64,000 nt of DNA from Aralia elata (Eukaryota; Streptophyta; Magnoliopsida; Apiales; Araliaceae), in assembly GCA_034770075.1 (NCBI GenBank), contig CM068383.1, positions 11,063,778 to 11,127,777 on the forward strand, in the 5' to 3' direction. Shown piece after piece: positions 1-13,858 of the stretch; positions within the stretch are counted from its first letter, which is position 1; the number at the start of each line of letters is the position of its first letter. The notes under the pieces are model-generated. The model was not told the DNA's origin and ran no database searches. It worked only from the letters and a program-made list of their open reading frames with translations. The position numbers were made by a program, and so were the translations under genes.

Positions 1-57
1 TTTATTTAAATATTTTAATTTTTTTATTTACACACATAGTGCATGCCACATAGACCG

Positions 58-98
<41 letters not shown>

Positions 99-141
99 TA
101 TAATAATAATAATTATAATTATAATTATAATTATAATTATA
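58..141. repeat. (TAA)n microsatellite
   Basis: A run of ATA/TAA triplets grades into ATT/TAA repeats. It forces a poly-isoleucine reading frame that is not a gene. Confidence 0.95.
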
Positions 142-830
142 ATGGATAATGGAAGACTCGATCTAAACAATAATGGGTGGTTGGTTGGCTATATTATCTT
201 TGTTGTAGTTGTTAAGCTGGTATAACCACCTAGCTTCAACGTTCTTAATCTCACAAAGTGACAAAAAGACATAATTAAATATGTGAAAATCTTAGGATTA
301 GGTTCTTAATAGTAATCAAATCCATCCACGAATCAATTTGATGATTATGTTATATATAATAGCGAATCTTCAAGAAAATAAAATATTAAGACTTATTGAG
401 TAAACATCACTGGCTACTATATATACTTGTCATACCATTATTTTTAAGTTAAATATTTTAATATAGTCTTGTAGCACACTTCGTCATTCATGTACAAAGC
501 CTAATATCCTATATAAGATGATATAGTTATATATATATTAAATTATTTTTAAAAAACAATTATTAATTAAAATATTTATTGTATTTAAAATTTAAATAAA
601 TCACCCATATTTTAACTTTAAAAATATATTAAATTGACTAAAAGAAAAGTCTTTATTAATCATAAATTACAGAATGGCGAGTAAAATTTATCTGAATAAC
701 TCCTTTTAATTAGATAATAAAAATTCTTAAACACCTTATAATAAACATTTATATCTGTCGCTTTATTTGGTGTATGTGATGTTTACCTCTAAATTTTTTT
801 TACACCTCACAATTATATATATATATATAT
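142..830. other. AT-rich intergenic DNA
   Basis: No coding or repeat structure recognised. All frames are short and have no family resemblance. Confidence 0.6.
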
Positions 831-1045
831 AGAGAGAGAGAAAATGGAGTGTGTGTCTTAGAAATATACAAGTTTGTGTGTGTCCTATTATTTCAAAAGA
901 TTTCATTAATGACAATTTTTGACACTTTATTATTTTTATTAATAGTTGTTTTGATATTTTACGATTTTATTAATCAAAATTAAGTCATATTAGATGCAGG
1001 ACACACGTAAATTTGTGTGTTTAAGACACATATTTTCTTTCTTTC
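831..1045. mobile_element. Small inverted-repeat element seated in a (TA)n tract
   Basis: The left end reads GAGAAAATGGAGTGTGTGTC and the right end is its imperfect inverse (GGACACACG..., ...TTTAAGACACATATTTTCTTTC). TA-dinucleotide tracts lie directly outside both ends (about 814-830 and 1046-1057). It is about 215 bp, AT-rich and non-coding. The layout, a MITE inside a TA microsatellite, recalls the rice Micron elements; the resemblance is structural only. Confidence 0.6.
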
Positions 1046-1840
1046 ATATATATATATAATGTGTCACGTGTATATTTGTGCGATGTATTTTTATTTTTTT
1101 AAGGGAAAATGTTAAAATAAAAGGTTTTCCTAACAGCTGTCACTAAATAATATGTAACTCAAAAAGAGAAAAAAAGAATAAAGTCATTGTTATACGACCC
1201 TATTATTAGCTTTTTAGTAACGTAACTAAGATAGCTTGGTACCAATTATTCGCATCCACAAACCAGCATCATCAGCTTGCTTATGGCCATACGCTATTTT
1301 ATGGTCAAATCCTAAATTTTTTATTCTCAAATAATAATGAGAACCATATCTTAATAATCAACTTTTTTTAAATATCTAAAGGCGAGTTGCACTTAATGAT
1401 TTTACCTAGTTAGAGGGTGAAAAAATTTAATATTTTATTATTTACTATGATAACTCTGTTATTTTTTTATCGAAAAAAGTATTTTTTATTAATAAAATGA
1501 ATATTACGTCAAAAATAATCATTTTTTTTTGTAATGATTGCTATTATTAATATTTTATTTTATTTTTGTATCGTCTTTTCCTAGTCTCTACCGGTGTTTT
1601 TAGTGTTTATATTTAGTGAAATTGAAGGTCATTAATTAGTATTCATTAAACTAATCTGTCCACCTCTCAACTTTTAATTTTCTTCAGTTTCGTATTCCTA
1701 TTTATAACTGACATTTTAATAAATAAATTTGAGCACTTATCAAAAAGAAATTAAATACTTGTATGTTTCTCTTAATTATTGTTGTTCTCTTCTTAGTAAA
1801 TTTACTTAAGAAGTTACAACAGCAAAAAATTAATTATATA

Positions 1841-2111
1841 CTCCTTCTGTCCCAAAAAAATTGTCTTAAGCTAATATTTTATACATATTTAGAAAAGCAA
1901 AAAGAGAGAAAAAAATATATTTAAATTCTCATTTTAACAAAATGGACCACATGTAATTCCTATTTCCCCTGAAAAATAGTGATCCACTTACGTACTTTTG
2001 ACAATAAAATAAATTTTATATAATATTGTGTATTTAAATTGTGGACTCTAAATATTTTTTATGGGACAAATTCTTTTTAAATTTCAATTATCTTTTATGT
2101 GACGGAGAGAG
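1841..2111. mobile_element. Degenerate Stowaway-like MITE
   Basis: It starts CTCCTTCTGTCCCA after TA and ends GTGACGGAGAGAG. These are weathered forms of the CTCCCTCCGTCCC terminal repeat of Stowaway/Tc1-mariner MITEs. The interior is non-coding and AT-rich. The right border is uncertain by a few bases. Confidence 0.5.
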
Positions 2112-2199
2112 ATAGAGTAATAAAATTTGTGGCGGTAAAAAAAGAAACATAGAGGTGAAAAATGTCCTCATAAGCCATAAGTTCAGGTTTTTTTGACTG

Positions 2200-2242
<43 letters not shown>

Positions 2243-2480
2243 AACAATAACATACAAAAATTTAAATGAATATATAATACTCATGAAACACGTAGAAAAA
2301 AAAAAGGCATAAAGTACTAGATAAATAAAAGTAATTAAGAAGGCAGCCCAAAGGTACACGGTGTTGTCTTAAAACTTCTTAAAGTCAATTTACTCGTTTA
2401 TTATCAGTCGATAAAATTTGACCGGAGCCTCTCTCATTCTTATTCAATGGTTTAATTTCTAGCTGCTACTAATTTTATAG

Positions 2481-2547
2481 TACATATAATATACACAAAC
2501 CTCACCTCTTCTCTTTCTCTTTCTCTCTCTCTCTACATATACATATA
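2481..2547 (+). promoter_or_regulatory. Putative core promoter / CT-rich leader of the XTH gene
   Basis: A TATA-like stretch (TACATATAATATAC, about 2481-2494) precedes a CT-rich tract (about 2505-2535) and the start codon at 2590. Pyrimidine-rich leaders are common at plant core promoters. This is an inference from position; no transcript data support it. Confidence 0.35.
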
Positions 2548-2589
2548 CATATGATATAGTTAGTGTTGGAAAAACATATATAGAAAACA

Positions 2590-5143
2590 ATGGATAGTTT
2601 TCATAATTCTCTCTCTAAAAGGATAACAACATGTTTCTCTCTCCTCCTGCTGCTGCAACTTTTCTATGGCGGTGCTAATGCTAAAATACCACCATCCACG
2701 GTTCAATTCAACAAAGGCTTTACTCCACTCTTTGGCGATGGAAATCTCCTTCGTTCATCTGATGATAACTCTGTCAAGCTTCTCCTCAACCAGTACACAG
2801 GTATGCTCTCTCTCTCTCTCTAAATATATAGTATATATATATGCATATATATATATGTATGTATATATATATATTATATATACGTATATATGTGTATTAC
2901 ATACATATGTTTACCCTTTTCTCTATTTCCTAATAACACTCCCCCTGTCCAGAAAACTAGAATTAGCGTAGTTTTGGAATTATTTTACGCGTATTGAAGT
3001 TTGTCAAGATTTTGACATTTTTTTTTCCGCAGATATTTTTGTAACTAAAATTTGTTGTTGGAAAAATTACATAACGTCAAATGGGACTCTAATTCCTCTA
3101 GGGTATACTGCCGTTACATAAATATAGTCTTATTTGTAAAATTTACAAATATTTTGAATGTAATTTTGTTATATCTACCCTTAAGATATATAATATAGTA
3201 AATTGTTGATTTAATAGCGGTTGAACGCTGTAATAATGAAATTATGATGATAAAGAATGTGTCATTTCTTAATTACTATCAATAAAATGGTGAAGAATCT
3301 GTTTAATTATAAAAAATAATAATTTGGCAAATGAAATTTTTTTTGGGTGGAATAGGAGTACTTTTATTAGGCTCTATAACTAATAACGTAACATTTTATC
3401 TTGTCCACAGGTTCTGGTTTCAAGTCTTCTAACCTCTATAGCCATGGATTTTTCAGTGCTAAAATTAAGCTACCATCCACTTACACTGCTGGCATAGTTG
3501 TCGCCTTCTACGTATGCTCACACTCTCTCTCTCTCTCTATATATATATAATTAATATGTTTACATGTAAATATATTATTAGGAAAATTTCTCATATAAAT
3601 ATAAATCTCACTTACTGTGTGAAATTATAAATTTAAAATATTTATATCTGTCTTGTTGGTCCTTAATTTTATTTTATTATGGTTATAGCTGTAAGGCCAT
3701 AAAATTGATAAAGCAAATGTTATTCTTTTCTTGTATGTAACAAAATTTGGTTGGGCAGACAACAAACGGAGATATCTTCGAGAAGACACACGACGAATTA
3801 GATTTCGAATTCTTGGGGAATATTAAGGGAAAAGCGTGGCGGTTTCAAACGAATTTGTATGGAAATGGAAGCACTAGTAGAGGAAGAGAAGAGAGATATT
3901 TCCTTTGGTTTGACCCGTCTAAAGAGTTTCATCGTTATAGCATTCTATGGACCAATGAAAAAATTATGTGAGTTTTTTTTTTAAAATTTTAATCCCACGT
4001 ATATAATTACTCTTTGAAAAAGTCAATTTGTATGCTTATTTTGAAATTTGAGTACCCTTTCTTGAATATGTTGATCTTCTAGATTTTGGCCTCCATATAT
4101 AATAGATCCAAAAGAAAGAAAATAAAATTACATTGCAACAATATTCATTACTATCTAAAAATTACAATTAATTTTACTTTCATGGTTAACATTGATGTCT
4201 AAAGTAATTTTAAATAATTTTTTAATATAATTTTCTTTTATTCGTGATATTTTTATAGACAAATATTTTCCCTCTAAAAATAAAATTATATTGCAACAAT
4301 ATTCATTACTATCTATTTATCTATATTATAAAGTGAGATGAAGAGTTTGTTAATATCAGAAGTGAAACTTTTTTATTTTACCTTTTTATCCTTAATTTTT
4401 TTATCCACGTTTCTCTTCACTGACTAATAATAATTATTTTTTAAAATTTAAAAATTTTCTTTTTCTCTCTCTCCCACTCTTTTATTATCTCTTCAATATT
4501 TTTTCATTCGTTCTTCACCCGTATACTTGTATATAATTAATTAATATGCATGTTAGTTGGTTTGTAACTGTATTTTAAATTCATCTCTTTAACTAACTAA
4601 CTAATTATTATTTTTTTTTTTCATGTACGTATGTACAGCTTTTACATAGATGAAATTCCCATCAGAGAGATTATCCGCAGCGATGCCATGGCCGGAGACT
4701 ACCCTTCCAAACCAATGTCACTGTATGCCACCATATGGGATGCATCAGATTGGGCTACTTCCGGCGGGAAATATAAAGTAAATTATAAATACGCTCCGTT
4801 TGTAGCTGAATTTACCGATCTCACTCTTCACGGTTGTTCAGTGGATCCTCTAGAAGAAATCTTAACCCCTAATTGCCACGAAAATGACGATGATGCTACC
4901 ATGATCACTCCTAAGCAAAGAACTGGGATGAACAAATTTAGGCAAAAACATATGTATTATTCATTTTGTTACGATACATTGAGGTACCCGGTGCCACCAC
5001 CAGAGTGTGTGATTGAGCCTATGCTAAGGGAACGGTTTAGGGAAACGGGAAGGTTGAAGTTTGGTGGAAAACAACATCGAAATCATTCCAAGAGATCAAG
5101 AAGTTCAAGCATTAGGAGCTATGGAAACCAAGATGATGTTTAG
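2590..5143 (+). CDS. XTH: Xyloglucan endotransglucosylase/hydrolase (GH16), group III type
   Basis: Secreted cell-wall enzyme that cuts xyloglucan and transfers the new end to another chain or to water. Four exons (2590-2800, 3411-3511, 3759-3967, 4639-5143) have GT-AG borders and join in frame to 341 residues. Residues 1 to about 31 form a signal peptide ending near GGANA. The active-site motif HDELDFEFLGN is at 115-125; by family knowledge E117 is the nucleophile and E121 the acid/base. The sequon N140-G-S follows, as is usual in XTHs. The C-terminal XET_C region carries its cysteines (CYDTLRYPVPPPEC) and then a basic, serine-rich tail. The DELDFEFLGN form and the extended tail fit group III (Arabidopsis XTH27-30); the group is an inference, the family is certain. 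No break is visible. Confidence 0.95.
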
Positions 5144-5838
5144 TTTACATTTATTGATTTTTATGTATGTATGTATGTATGTATATACATAGGTGAATTA
5201 ATTGGTGAGTGAATTTTGAGATTGGATTGTAATAAAAAAAAAATTTTAATACTTGTGAGAGGTCTATATAGAATTTAAAATTAAAAAACAGGCAGCAATA
5301 TGCTGGTGAATAAAATTAATGTTATTGGGTGTAATTTGAGAATATAATGTTAATTAAGTCTTGCAATCTTATTATTCGGATTTGTGTATTCTATTATTAT
5401 TTTAGAAATATGACTGTATTTCAGGAGTTTATTCGATATTGTTGCTATGATTGACCTTTTTTTCTTAACTATCTGTTATTTTATTTAAAAAAATTACTAT
5501 TTAAGCTTGTTTTTTGTAATCAGTTTTTGTAACATATTATACTTTTAATATATTTCAGTCTTTTGGACCGTTTGTTTAAAAAAAAAAGTCTAACTACTAA
5601 GATGTTAAGCGTTTGAAATTTTAAGTTTTGAATATTTGGGAGCAATACAATATGGAACAAGAATACCAGGCCATCCTAAACGCACCATTTTGAAGTTGAA
5701 TCACTGAAAATTTGAGATGTTCGCTACTAGCTTGAATGTATAGCACTATCTTAAGCCAACTCATTAACACTCATTAACACTATATTAACATAAGTAAATA
5801 CATACACATGTACAAGTTTAACATTTTAATAAACACTA
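5144..5838. other. Intergenic DNA downstream of XTH
   Basis: Contains the probable XTH 3' UTR, with a (TATG)n run at about 5164-5183, then AT-rich DNA. No gene seen. Confidence 0.6.
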
Positions 5839-6095
5839 CTCCCTCCGTCCCAAATTAATTGTTCAATTTTGAACTTTTAAAGTCAAATTGACTATTTTTA
5901 AAACTAATCTTTTTATTATTTTTGCTAACATATAGGTGAAGATATTATAACCAAAAGAAAGTATATACAATTTATTACTAATTTCAATTTTTATAATTTT
6001 AGAAATATATTTATATATGCTTAATTATTAATTTTAAAAATAGTCAATTTGACTTAAAAAAGTCCTAAAAAACAATTAATTTGGGACGGAGGGAG
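5839..6095. mobile_element. Stowaway-like MITE, copy 1
   Basis: 257 bp, starting CTCCCTCCGTCCCAAATTAA and ending with the inverse TTAATTTGGGACGGAGGGAG, flanked by a TA on each side (the Stowaway/mariner target duplication). The interior is non-coding. The same family recurs at 36255-36512 in the same orientation and at 62119-62375 inverted, with nearly the same length. Confidence 0.93.
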
Positions 6096-7004
6096 TATAT
6101 TTTAGGGTGTTTTTCAAGTTGTTTAATTTTTAAGGGTTTAACTGTTTAATTTCTTTGAAACTTGTATATGTCAATATTTATGTCCTAATTATTAAAAATA
6201 TTAGAGATTATTAACTATAAGAAGAAGAAAAATTATGTTTGAAAGTTACCATGTTTATAAATTCATAACAAAGATGATGCAAGAACTAGAGCTCTAAACT
6301 CTCTATATTATGTGAGTTTTAAAAATTATTATTTCCTTCTATTTTTCTCATCTGTAAAGTAAGTTAAATACTAAAAGATAAGAAAGGATTCAAATTTTGA
6401 TTGCTTTTAAATTTTTGGCTATTGATATTATCATAACAACATCATGACAAAAAAATTATTATTAAAACAAATAATTGTTCTAACGACACTTAATAATTAA
6501 CAACACTTACTACCTTGACAACATCATTATTTTTGTTATGACAATAAATTTGAATGAATCTATGAAAAATTAATTTATATGTCGACTAATTTCATGATGA
6601 ATTTGAATTACATCTAACGCATAACCCTAAATAAAATAATAATATATCTTTCCCTTTTTTATTTCCTTCTACTCCATGTATCTCTATATATTTTAACATT
6701 TAATATTGACATAAATTTGTATCTATATTACTTTCTATATATAAACCCAACCCACAATGTTTAGTAAATTATCTTAAAATGGAAATTTGAATATAAAATT
6801 CATAATATTTTTTAATAAACTCACAAATAGCACACATAATTTTTTTTCCCTTCATTAATTTTTTTTCCTATCCTAACTTAACTTTTCCACTAGTTTCCTC
6901 TCTAAACTCACAAACATGGTGTAATCATCCATCCCACAAAGCCTAAACAATTTCCGCACAGCAAACAATTTCAAGCTAAATCAGAGCTCTCTCCCTCTCT
7001 CTCT
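6096..7004. other. Intergenic DNA upstream of SEC23
   Basis: AT-rich with no recognisable gene. The last about 100 bases are less AT-rich and probably hold the SEC23 promoter and leader. Confidence 0.55.
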
Positions 7005-7040
7005 AACACACACACACACACACACACGCACGCACACACA
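7005..7040 (+). repeat. (CA)n microsatellite in the SEC23 leader
   Basis: A CA run with some CG steps ends 11 bases before the SEC23 start codon, preceded by a CT-rich stretch. It probably lies in the 5' UTR. Confidence 0.9.
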
Positions 7041-7051
7041 ATTCTCCAAGC

Positions 7052-10017
7052 ATGACAGAATTCTTAGACTTAGAAACCCAAGACGCAGTGCGGATGCCAT
7101 GGAATGTGATCCCCGGCACAAAACAAGAATCAGCGCAATGCATAATCCCCGTCTCCGCCATCTACACCCCTCTCAAACCCTTACCCTCCACCACCCCTCT
7201 CCTCCCCTACTCCCCTCTCCGTTGCCGCAATTGCCGATCCGTCCTCAACCCTTTTTCCATCGTCGATTACTCCACCAAGATCTGGATCTGCTCCTTCTGT
7301 CTCCACCGGAATCACTTCCCCCCTCACTATCACTCCATCTCCGATGACAATCTTCCGGCGGAATTGTTCCCCCAATACACCACAATTGAGTACCAATCGT
7401 CCGATTCGAAGCAACCCAGTTCCCCCTGTGTGTTTCTCTTTGTTATTGACACTTGTGTTATTGAAGAGGAAATGGGGTTTTTGAAATCTGCCCTGTCGAG
7501 GGCTGTGGGGATGATTCCGGAGAATTCCCTTGTTGGGTTGATCACTTTTGGGAGTTATGTGTCTGTTCATGAATTGGGGTTTGGCCAAATTCCTAAAGTT
7601 TATGTTTTTAAGGGGTCCAAGGAGATTACTAAGGATCAGCTTTTGGAGCAAATGGGTTTCTTTTCTAAGAAGCCAAAGCCGACTGCCGGGGTGATTGCTG
7701 GTGTTAGGGACGGGCTTTCGCAGGAGAGTATTTCGAGGTTCTTGTTGCCTGCCTCTGAGTGCGAGTTCACGCTCAATTCGGTATATTCTCAATTCGGAAG
7801 AATATTCAATTGCCTAGTATTGTTTCAAAGTTTATGTTTTTAATATGTTAATTGGCCTTGAATGTACTAAGTTGGCAATTAAGTAAAGTACATTTTTTGT
7901 TGATGTAAATGTGGTTCTCAATCTTAAACCCTGTTCCTTGAAGTACATTCCAGTGATCTTAGGCTGGGAACTTAACTGGAAAATTCCCTTACAACTAAGG
8001 TTAATTAACTTTTTAAATAATGTTTATCTTTGTTAATAAGGTGTTAGAGGAGCTTCAGAAAGATCCTTGGCCCGTACCAGCAGATCAACGGGCAGCAAGG
8101 TGCACTGGCACCGCATTAAGTGTGGCTGCTCATTTGCTGGGAGTGTGTGTTCCGGGTTCTGGGGCTAGAATCATGGCATTTTTGGGTGGGCCAACAACAG
8201 AAGGGCCAGGCACCGTAAGTCTAATATTCATGCACCAGCTATTTATTTAATTTTTTTTTGCTCTTAAAATTGCTAATGGAGTCAGCTAATTACTTGCTTG
8301 ATATGATTAATATCTTTCCAACTATTGTCTTTTTCAATAGAAATGAAGCAAGAAATAAAAAGCAATCTTTGAGAAATGATTTGCCAAAGTAAGTTATAAT
8401 GTATATTAATTATTGTATTAATTTGGTTGATAAAAGGGTTATATGTAATTTTAATTACAAAGTCCTTACAATATGAACGCTTCTCATTGCAACAAAGAAT
8501 GAAGTAATGAACTTATCAGATGATAGAGATTACTATCAGACCTAATGGGGTAGAAGTAGTAGCCGAGCTCATAAAACGAACCTTATGGAAATAAAATATT
8601 CTTTTATGTAAACCCATATCTTTCTCTTTATGATTAAAATTAATGATAAATTTTATTAAATCTAGTGCCTTTTTGTTTGTATCAGCCTTGGATTAGTGTC
8701 TATCAGAAGATTGACAATGAAGATCATGGACCTTGACCTCAATGATGCAATTAGAACTAATTATAATTTTAGATCTTAGCCCTTTAACTTGGAATTTATA
8801 CTGTTAATTGAATAGGGACATAAAGTTAACCCTGGTTGAATATCAGTATAGCGCAGTGCTTGAAATAAAAAGGAGAAGCCCACTACACCATATCACACAT
8901 ACTCATGAGACAAGGCTAAAGTCTAAACTCTGACAAAAAAATCCAAAAAAGCAATAACAGACACTTGATAAACCTTCATTTTGCCAAAAAATAAATAAGA
9001 GTCTCAAAATTGAAAAATTGAAAATAAAAGTTTACACTTGAGTAAAGTGAAAACAAAGCGCCAATATTATTCGTGAAAGTTGCTTGAACCCTAAAAGTAA
9101 GTTATTTGCTATCAATCGTACAAGAGAAATGTCTTGACACTGCTTATTGTTGCATTCACTATGTAAGATTATTCTCTTCCATGACGAAACTTGTCTGTCA
9201 AAAATGATCTACTATTCAACTCCTATAAACCTAAACAAAATTATCTTAATATAAACTCAATCATAGCACGATAGACAACTTGGGTGGAGCAGCGTCAGTT
9301 GTGATTTGAGCTAAAAACGAATTAAGTTTGTAACTTCTAGATTAAGCTTTTTAAGAATTACTTCATCTCACTACAAAATTATGCAAGAATTATTGTAACC
9401 AGGCTCAATCCTCACCCATCAGTATATCACATGCCTCAAAACACCCATGTTGTTTACATTCAGCATTTACCATTTCAATCTACAAAAGATTTGCTAGTTT
9501 TTCAGTACGTTGGGAATTACAAAATATATGCTCATTAAGTTCTTCGGCAAATAATAACATGGAATGTTGTTTGAAATTATATAACCCTATGAAATTTAGA
9601 AATTCATTTTCATTTATTTTATTTTTCCATGGCTTTCCAATTGACAAACTCACTAGTGCTGATTTTTCCTTCTGTACTGTATAACAACTCAACACCATTT
9701 CTATGAAGCTTCATCCTGAATTCTTCTCAGGATAAAAGATAGATTTCTCACAATGTCTTGCCACCTCAGACCAGTGAGAAAGCAAATCCTTGAACTAGGA
9801 TCAAGAGTGTTCCTAGGAAACAATAATAATGCCTTCAATCACAAACTATTTGGGGTAGGATGGAAATAAATCCCATATGGAAGAGTAAAGAAAGAAAGGA
9901 AACGAGAAAAAACAGAAGATAAGAAAGACAAAAATAAGAAAAGAAAAAAATAAATAAAATAAATAAAAGAATAGAAATAGATGAAATAAATTAGTAAAAC
10001 ACACCTACAAATAAATA

Positions 10018-10056
<39 letters not shown>

Positions 10057-13000
10057 TTAGATAAAACAAAGGAAAAGAGAGAAACAAAAAGCAAAGTAAC
10101 TGAAAGGGGAAAAGTAAAAAAAGGGTTGTAACCTATTCATGCCAAACACAGATGTTGTTGGGTTCCGTCACATGAAAGTCATAGTACATTTCATATATTT
10201 GTTGGTTAGTCTTTGGCTGAGTTCTTGTTTAATATTCTCGCAGATTGTATCGAGAAATTTGTCTGAACCTATACGTTCTCACAAGGACCTGGATAAAGAT
10301 TCTGCTCCTTATTATCATAAAGCGGTGAAGTTTTATGAAGGACTTTCAAAGCAGCTCATACATCAAGGACATGTACTTGATGTTTTCGCCTGTGCCCTTG
10401 ACCAGGTAATATATTGCCATGTCTTCCATTTTCCATACTGCTCATCAATATGAAAAATGTTGATAAAACGAGCAGAACCTTTTATACATGTGATAACATG
10501 GACATCAGTTCTAAATTCAATTGTTTCAGGAAATGTTAAGCCTGCTTGAAGAACTGAGGTGTATGGTTTATGATCCAATATTTGAACTGCTGCTGATAGA
10601 TCTCAAATTTCATTTCTAAGGTCACAGATTTATTTTCTCTGACGGTTACATTCCATTCGAAAGATAAAGTATCTAGAATATTACCCCTTTAAAAGTGCAC
10701 AGATTAATTTTTTGGATAAGTTATTCACATTTTAGCTTTTGACTGGTTAGGTAGTGTTATAGGCTTTTGAAGCCTAAACTGGAGGCTGTGAAACCACAAC
10801 TTTAAGAAGCATTTGGCACAAAAGAAATTGCTATAGTAGATTCACTTTGGGAATTATCTTGTTTATAATTATTTTCAATTAGATCTTTCTGCTCAGGTCT
10901 ATTTTAAACTTTTAGTGCTCAAGGCTATACCAAGAATTTCTGGGCCTGTTTACCAATGAAAAGAGAAGGGATTTTAGTTTTACAAACATTAACCTGAAAG
11001 ATGCATATCTTCTTTGTAAATTGTGATATACAATTCTCATATTGTAAGATACGTATCATATCGGTACCAATAGGTGCAATACTATGCCGCTTTTGATACA
11101 CCTGCTTTAACTTATCGAATTGCCTCCCTGTCGTATTACGCATTGCATAGGTACGATTTTGATAACCATATGCGTTGTATCAGCTGCATCCTGTTCCATG
11201 TGGCGCATCCTGTTTCATGTGGCGTGCCCTATCTGTGTTTGTTGACTAATGACCATTGAGCTGAATTACGTACTTGTTTATTCTATGGATAAATTTGGGT
11301 TGATCCTGTTTGTTAACATTTTTTACAATTAAAGTTTAAATGATGGACACTGTGTTCCTCTAATTTTGCATCCTTCTTACAATATTGATGAATAAAGTAG
11401 TGTTCTATAATCTGATTCTTTGTTACTTTCTAGGTTGGGGTTGCTGAACTTAAAGTAGCTGTTGAAAGATCTGGAGGGCTAGTTGTGCTCGCTGAAAGCT
11501 TTGGCCATTCTGTTTTCAAGGACTCTCTGAAACATGTTTTCCAGTCTGGTGACTTGGATCTAGGTCTATCATCAAAGTAAGATGTTGCCGGACACCAGTT
11601 TCTCTATCTAGTATGGCTTAGTAAATGCAAGGTTATTATTGTTTAGAGTCTTAACTGTTGGTTAAATCTTGTTTCTGTAGTGTGTATGTTATTGTTTCAA
11701 ATTTTATCTCTACTTTTCTATGCTAAAATACAAGTCGACAAGTTCTCTTTCCACTCATACGAGGCCTTTAGATGTCTAGAATTCCAGGTTCATTTTCCCA
11801 CTTATTCTCCTAGCAAGTCTTGTAGGCTGAAAACATTATAATTATCCTAGTAAGAAAACATTATAATTATCTACAGGAATTTTGAACGGATGTTTATTGG
11901 TTCTCTATCCTTTTACAACAATGATGAGAGTCGTATGAATTTGCTTGGTTCTTTGTTTTGGATCACCTTCATTTTCCATTCAATCTTACATTATATATTT
12001 TGGCTTTGAAATTCAAGTTTTATTTGATTTTATTTAGTACTTTCTTTTATAATTAATATAGCAATAAATCGATAGACTAGTATAATTGTGTATTTATTTA
12101 TTTAATTTAAAAATGATGTCAAGTAATATTTTCTATTCCCTTTCTAATAAAACTCTTCTTTATCTGATATTTTTTTTTGAAAAATTAATTTTTTTAAGCA
12201 TCATAGTTATCTTAAGTCACTGCAGTCAAAGGGTTTAATCCCTTTCCCTGATCATACCACACCATCCTCATTATTTCTGTTGGAAAAAGTGTTACAGAAG
12301 TAAACTTTCTCGCCATTGTCAGTAGTAGAATATGGTCATGCAGATTAAGCCACATGTATGTAAATCTACCCAAAAGTAGCAAGACTTGTCACTTCTCATG
12401 AGAAGTATACATTCCATTTAGAAGTGGGTGTTAAAATGTAAGCGAAGGGGTACAGGCTGGTCTGCTTGGCAATTAACTTGTATTTCTTTAAAATGAAGAA
12501 GTTCTTTTGCTTGTTGCATGAAACCTCAAATTCTCTGATTGTTGACATGTATCTTATCATTGCTAATTGAATGTGCTCCATCTAATTCTCGTTTTTACTT
12601 TCAAAATATGCAGCGGTATTTTTGAGGTGAACTGCTCAAAAGATATCAAAATTCAAGGCATTATTGGTCCCTGTGCATCACTTGAAAAGGTCAGTCCAAA
12701 GCTTTTCAAGGATCCCTCTTTTCTGTTCGCTTTATTCTGATGTTTACTAGTTGGAACTTTGTGCAGAAAGGTCCTCTGTGCTCTGAAACGGTTATTGGTC
12801 AGGGGAGTACTACAGCTTGGAAGATGTGTGGCCTTGACAAATCTACATCTTTATGTTTGATATTTGAGATTGTAAAGAAGGAGAACCCAGATGCTATTGC
12901 TCAATCAGCAAACAACCAATTTTACTTCCAGTTCTTAACTTAGTATGAACTGTTAAGCTCTTCTGTATTTAAAAATTAGTTAGTAGCCTCTTTGGCTCGC

Positions 13001-13821
13001 AATATAGAACTTCTCTGACTATCTACAGATATTTGGTACAGTTATCAACATAGTAGTGGACAAATGAGACTTCGTGCCACAACCCTTTCCAGAAGATGGG
13101 TTGCTGGACCTGGAAGCATACAGGCAAGCTTCTTGTCTAATCTGGGTCAAGATATAACCTTTTTCTTCTTTTTTGATAAATAAGTTAATCTACTTATAGT
13201 TTTCATGTCACATGCCAATCTGTGTTTTCAAGGTATATCATGTGATACCCTCAAAAATCTGAAATAGGACACTTGATTAAAAAAAATAACATCTGTACTG
13301 GGAGTATACTGATGTATTTAGCTTTCAGTTTCATCCTCTTTCATATGGGATCAAACATTTGTGATGTTTGATGTGAGTTTGAAATTGTTTTGTGCGGATA
13401 TTGTTATTCCTTGGTTACCTTGCTTAATGTTTCTGAAATTACATGAATAAGTTTGAATTCATTGTTTATAACTTCTAGTCATTTCCATTTGATGTGCATC
13501 TACGTTGCCTTCCCTTCCCTTGCCTCGTGTGGCTTACTTGATAAATTTGCTCTTTAGAGTTTAGTTGCCATTTTTTTGACAACAATTAGTTTTGTTCTAT
13601 ATTGTATAGGATCTAATTGCTGGATTTGATCAAGAAGCAGCTGCTGTAGTCACTGCACGCCAAGTTTCTTTCAAAATGGAAACTGAGGTATCAGCCTTCT
13701 CTTTTAAAACTTCTTGATGCTTTTGTTTTGTGTAAATTTGGTAGAAGCATATCTTGTGTGAAATTCTGCGACTAATATTTTCTTTCTTTTAATTGATGGT
13801 ATTATTTGATCCATTGATGCT

Positions 13822-13858
<37 letters not shown>

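Noticed and set aside
43..225. Open frame with a long isoleucine run
   Set aside because: Produced entirely by the (TAA)n/(TTA)n microsatellite.
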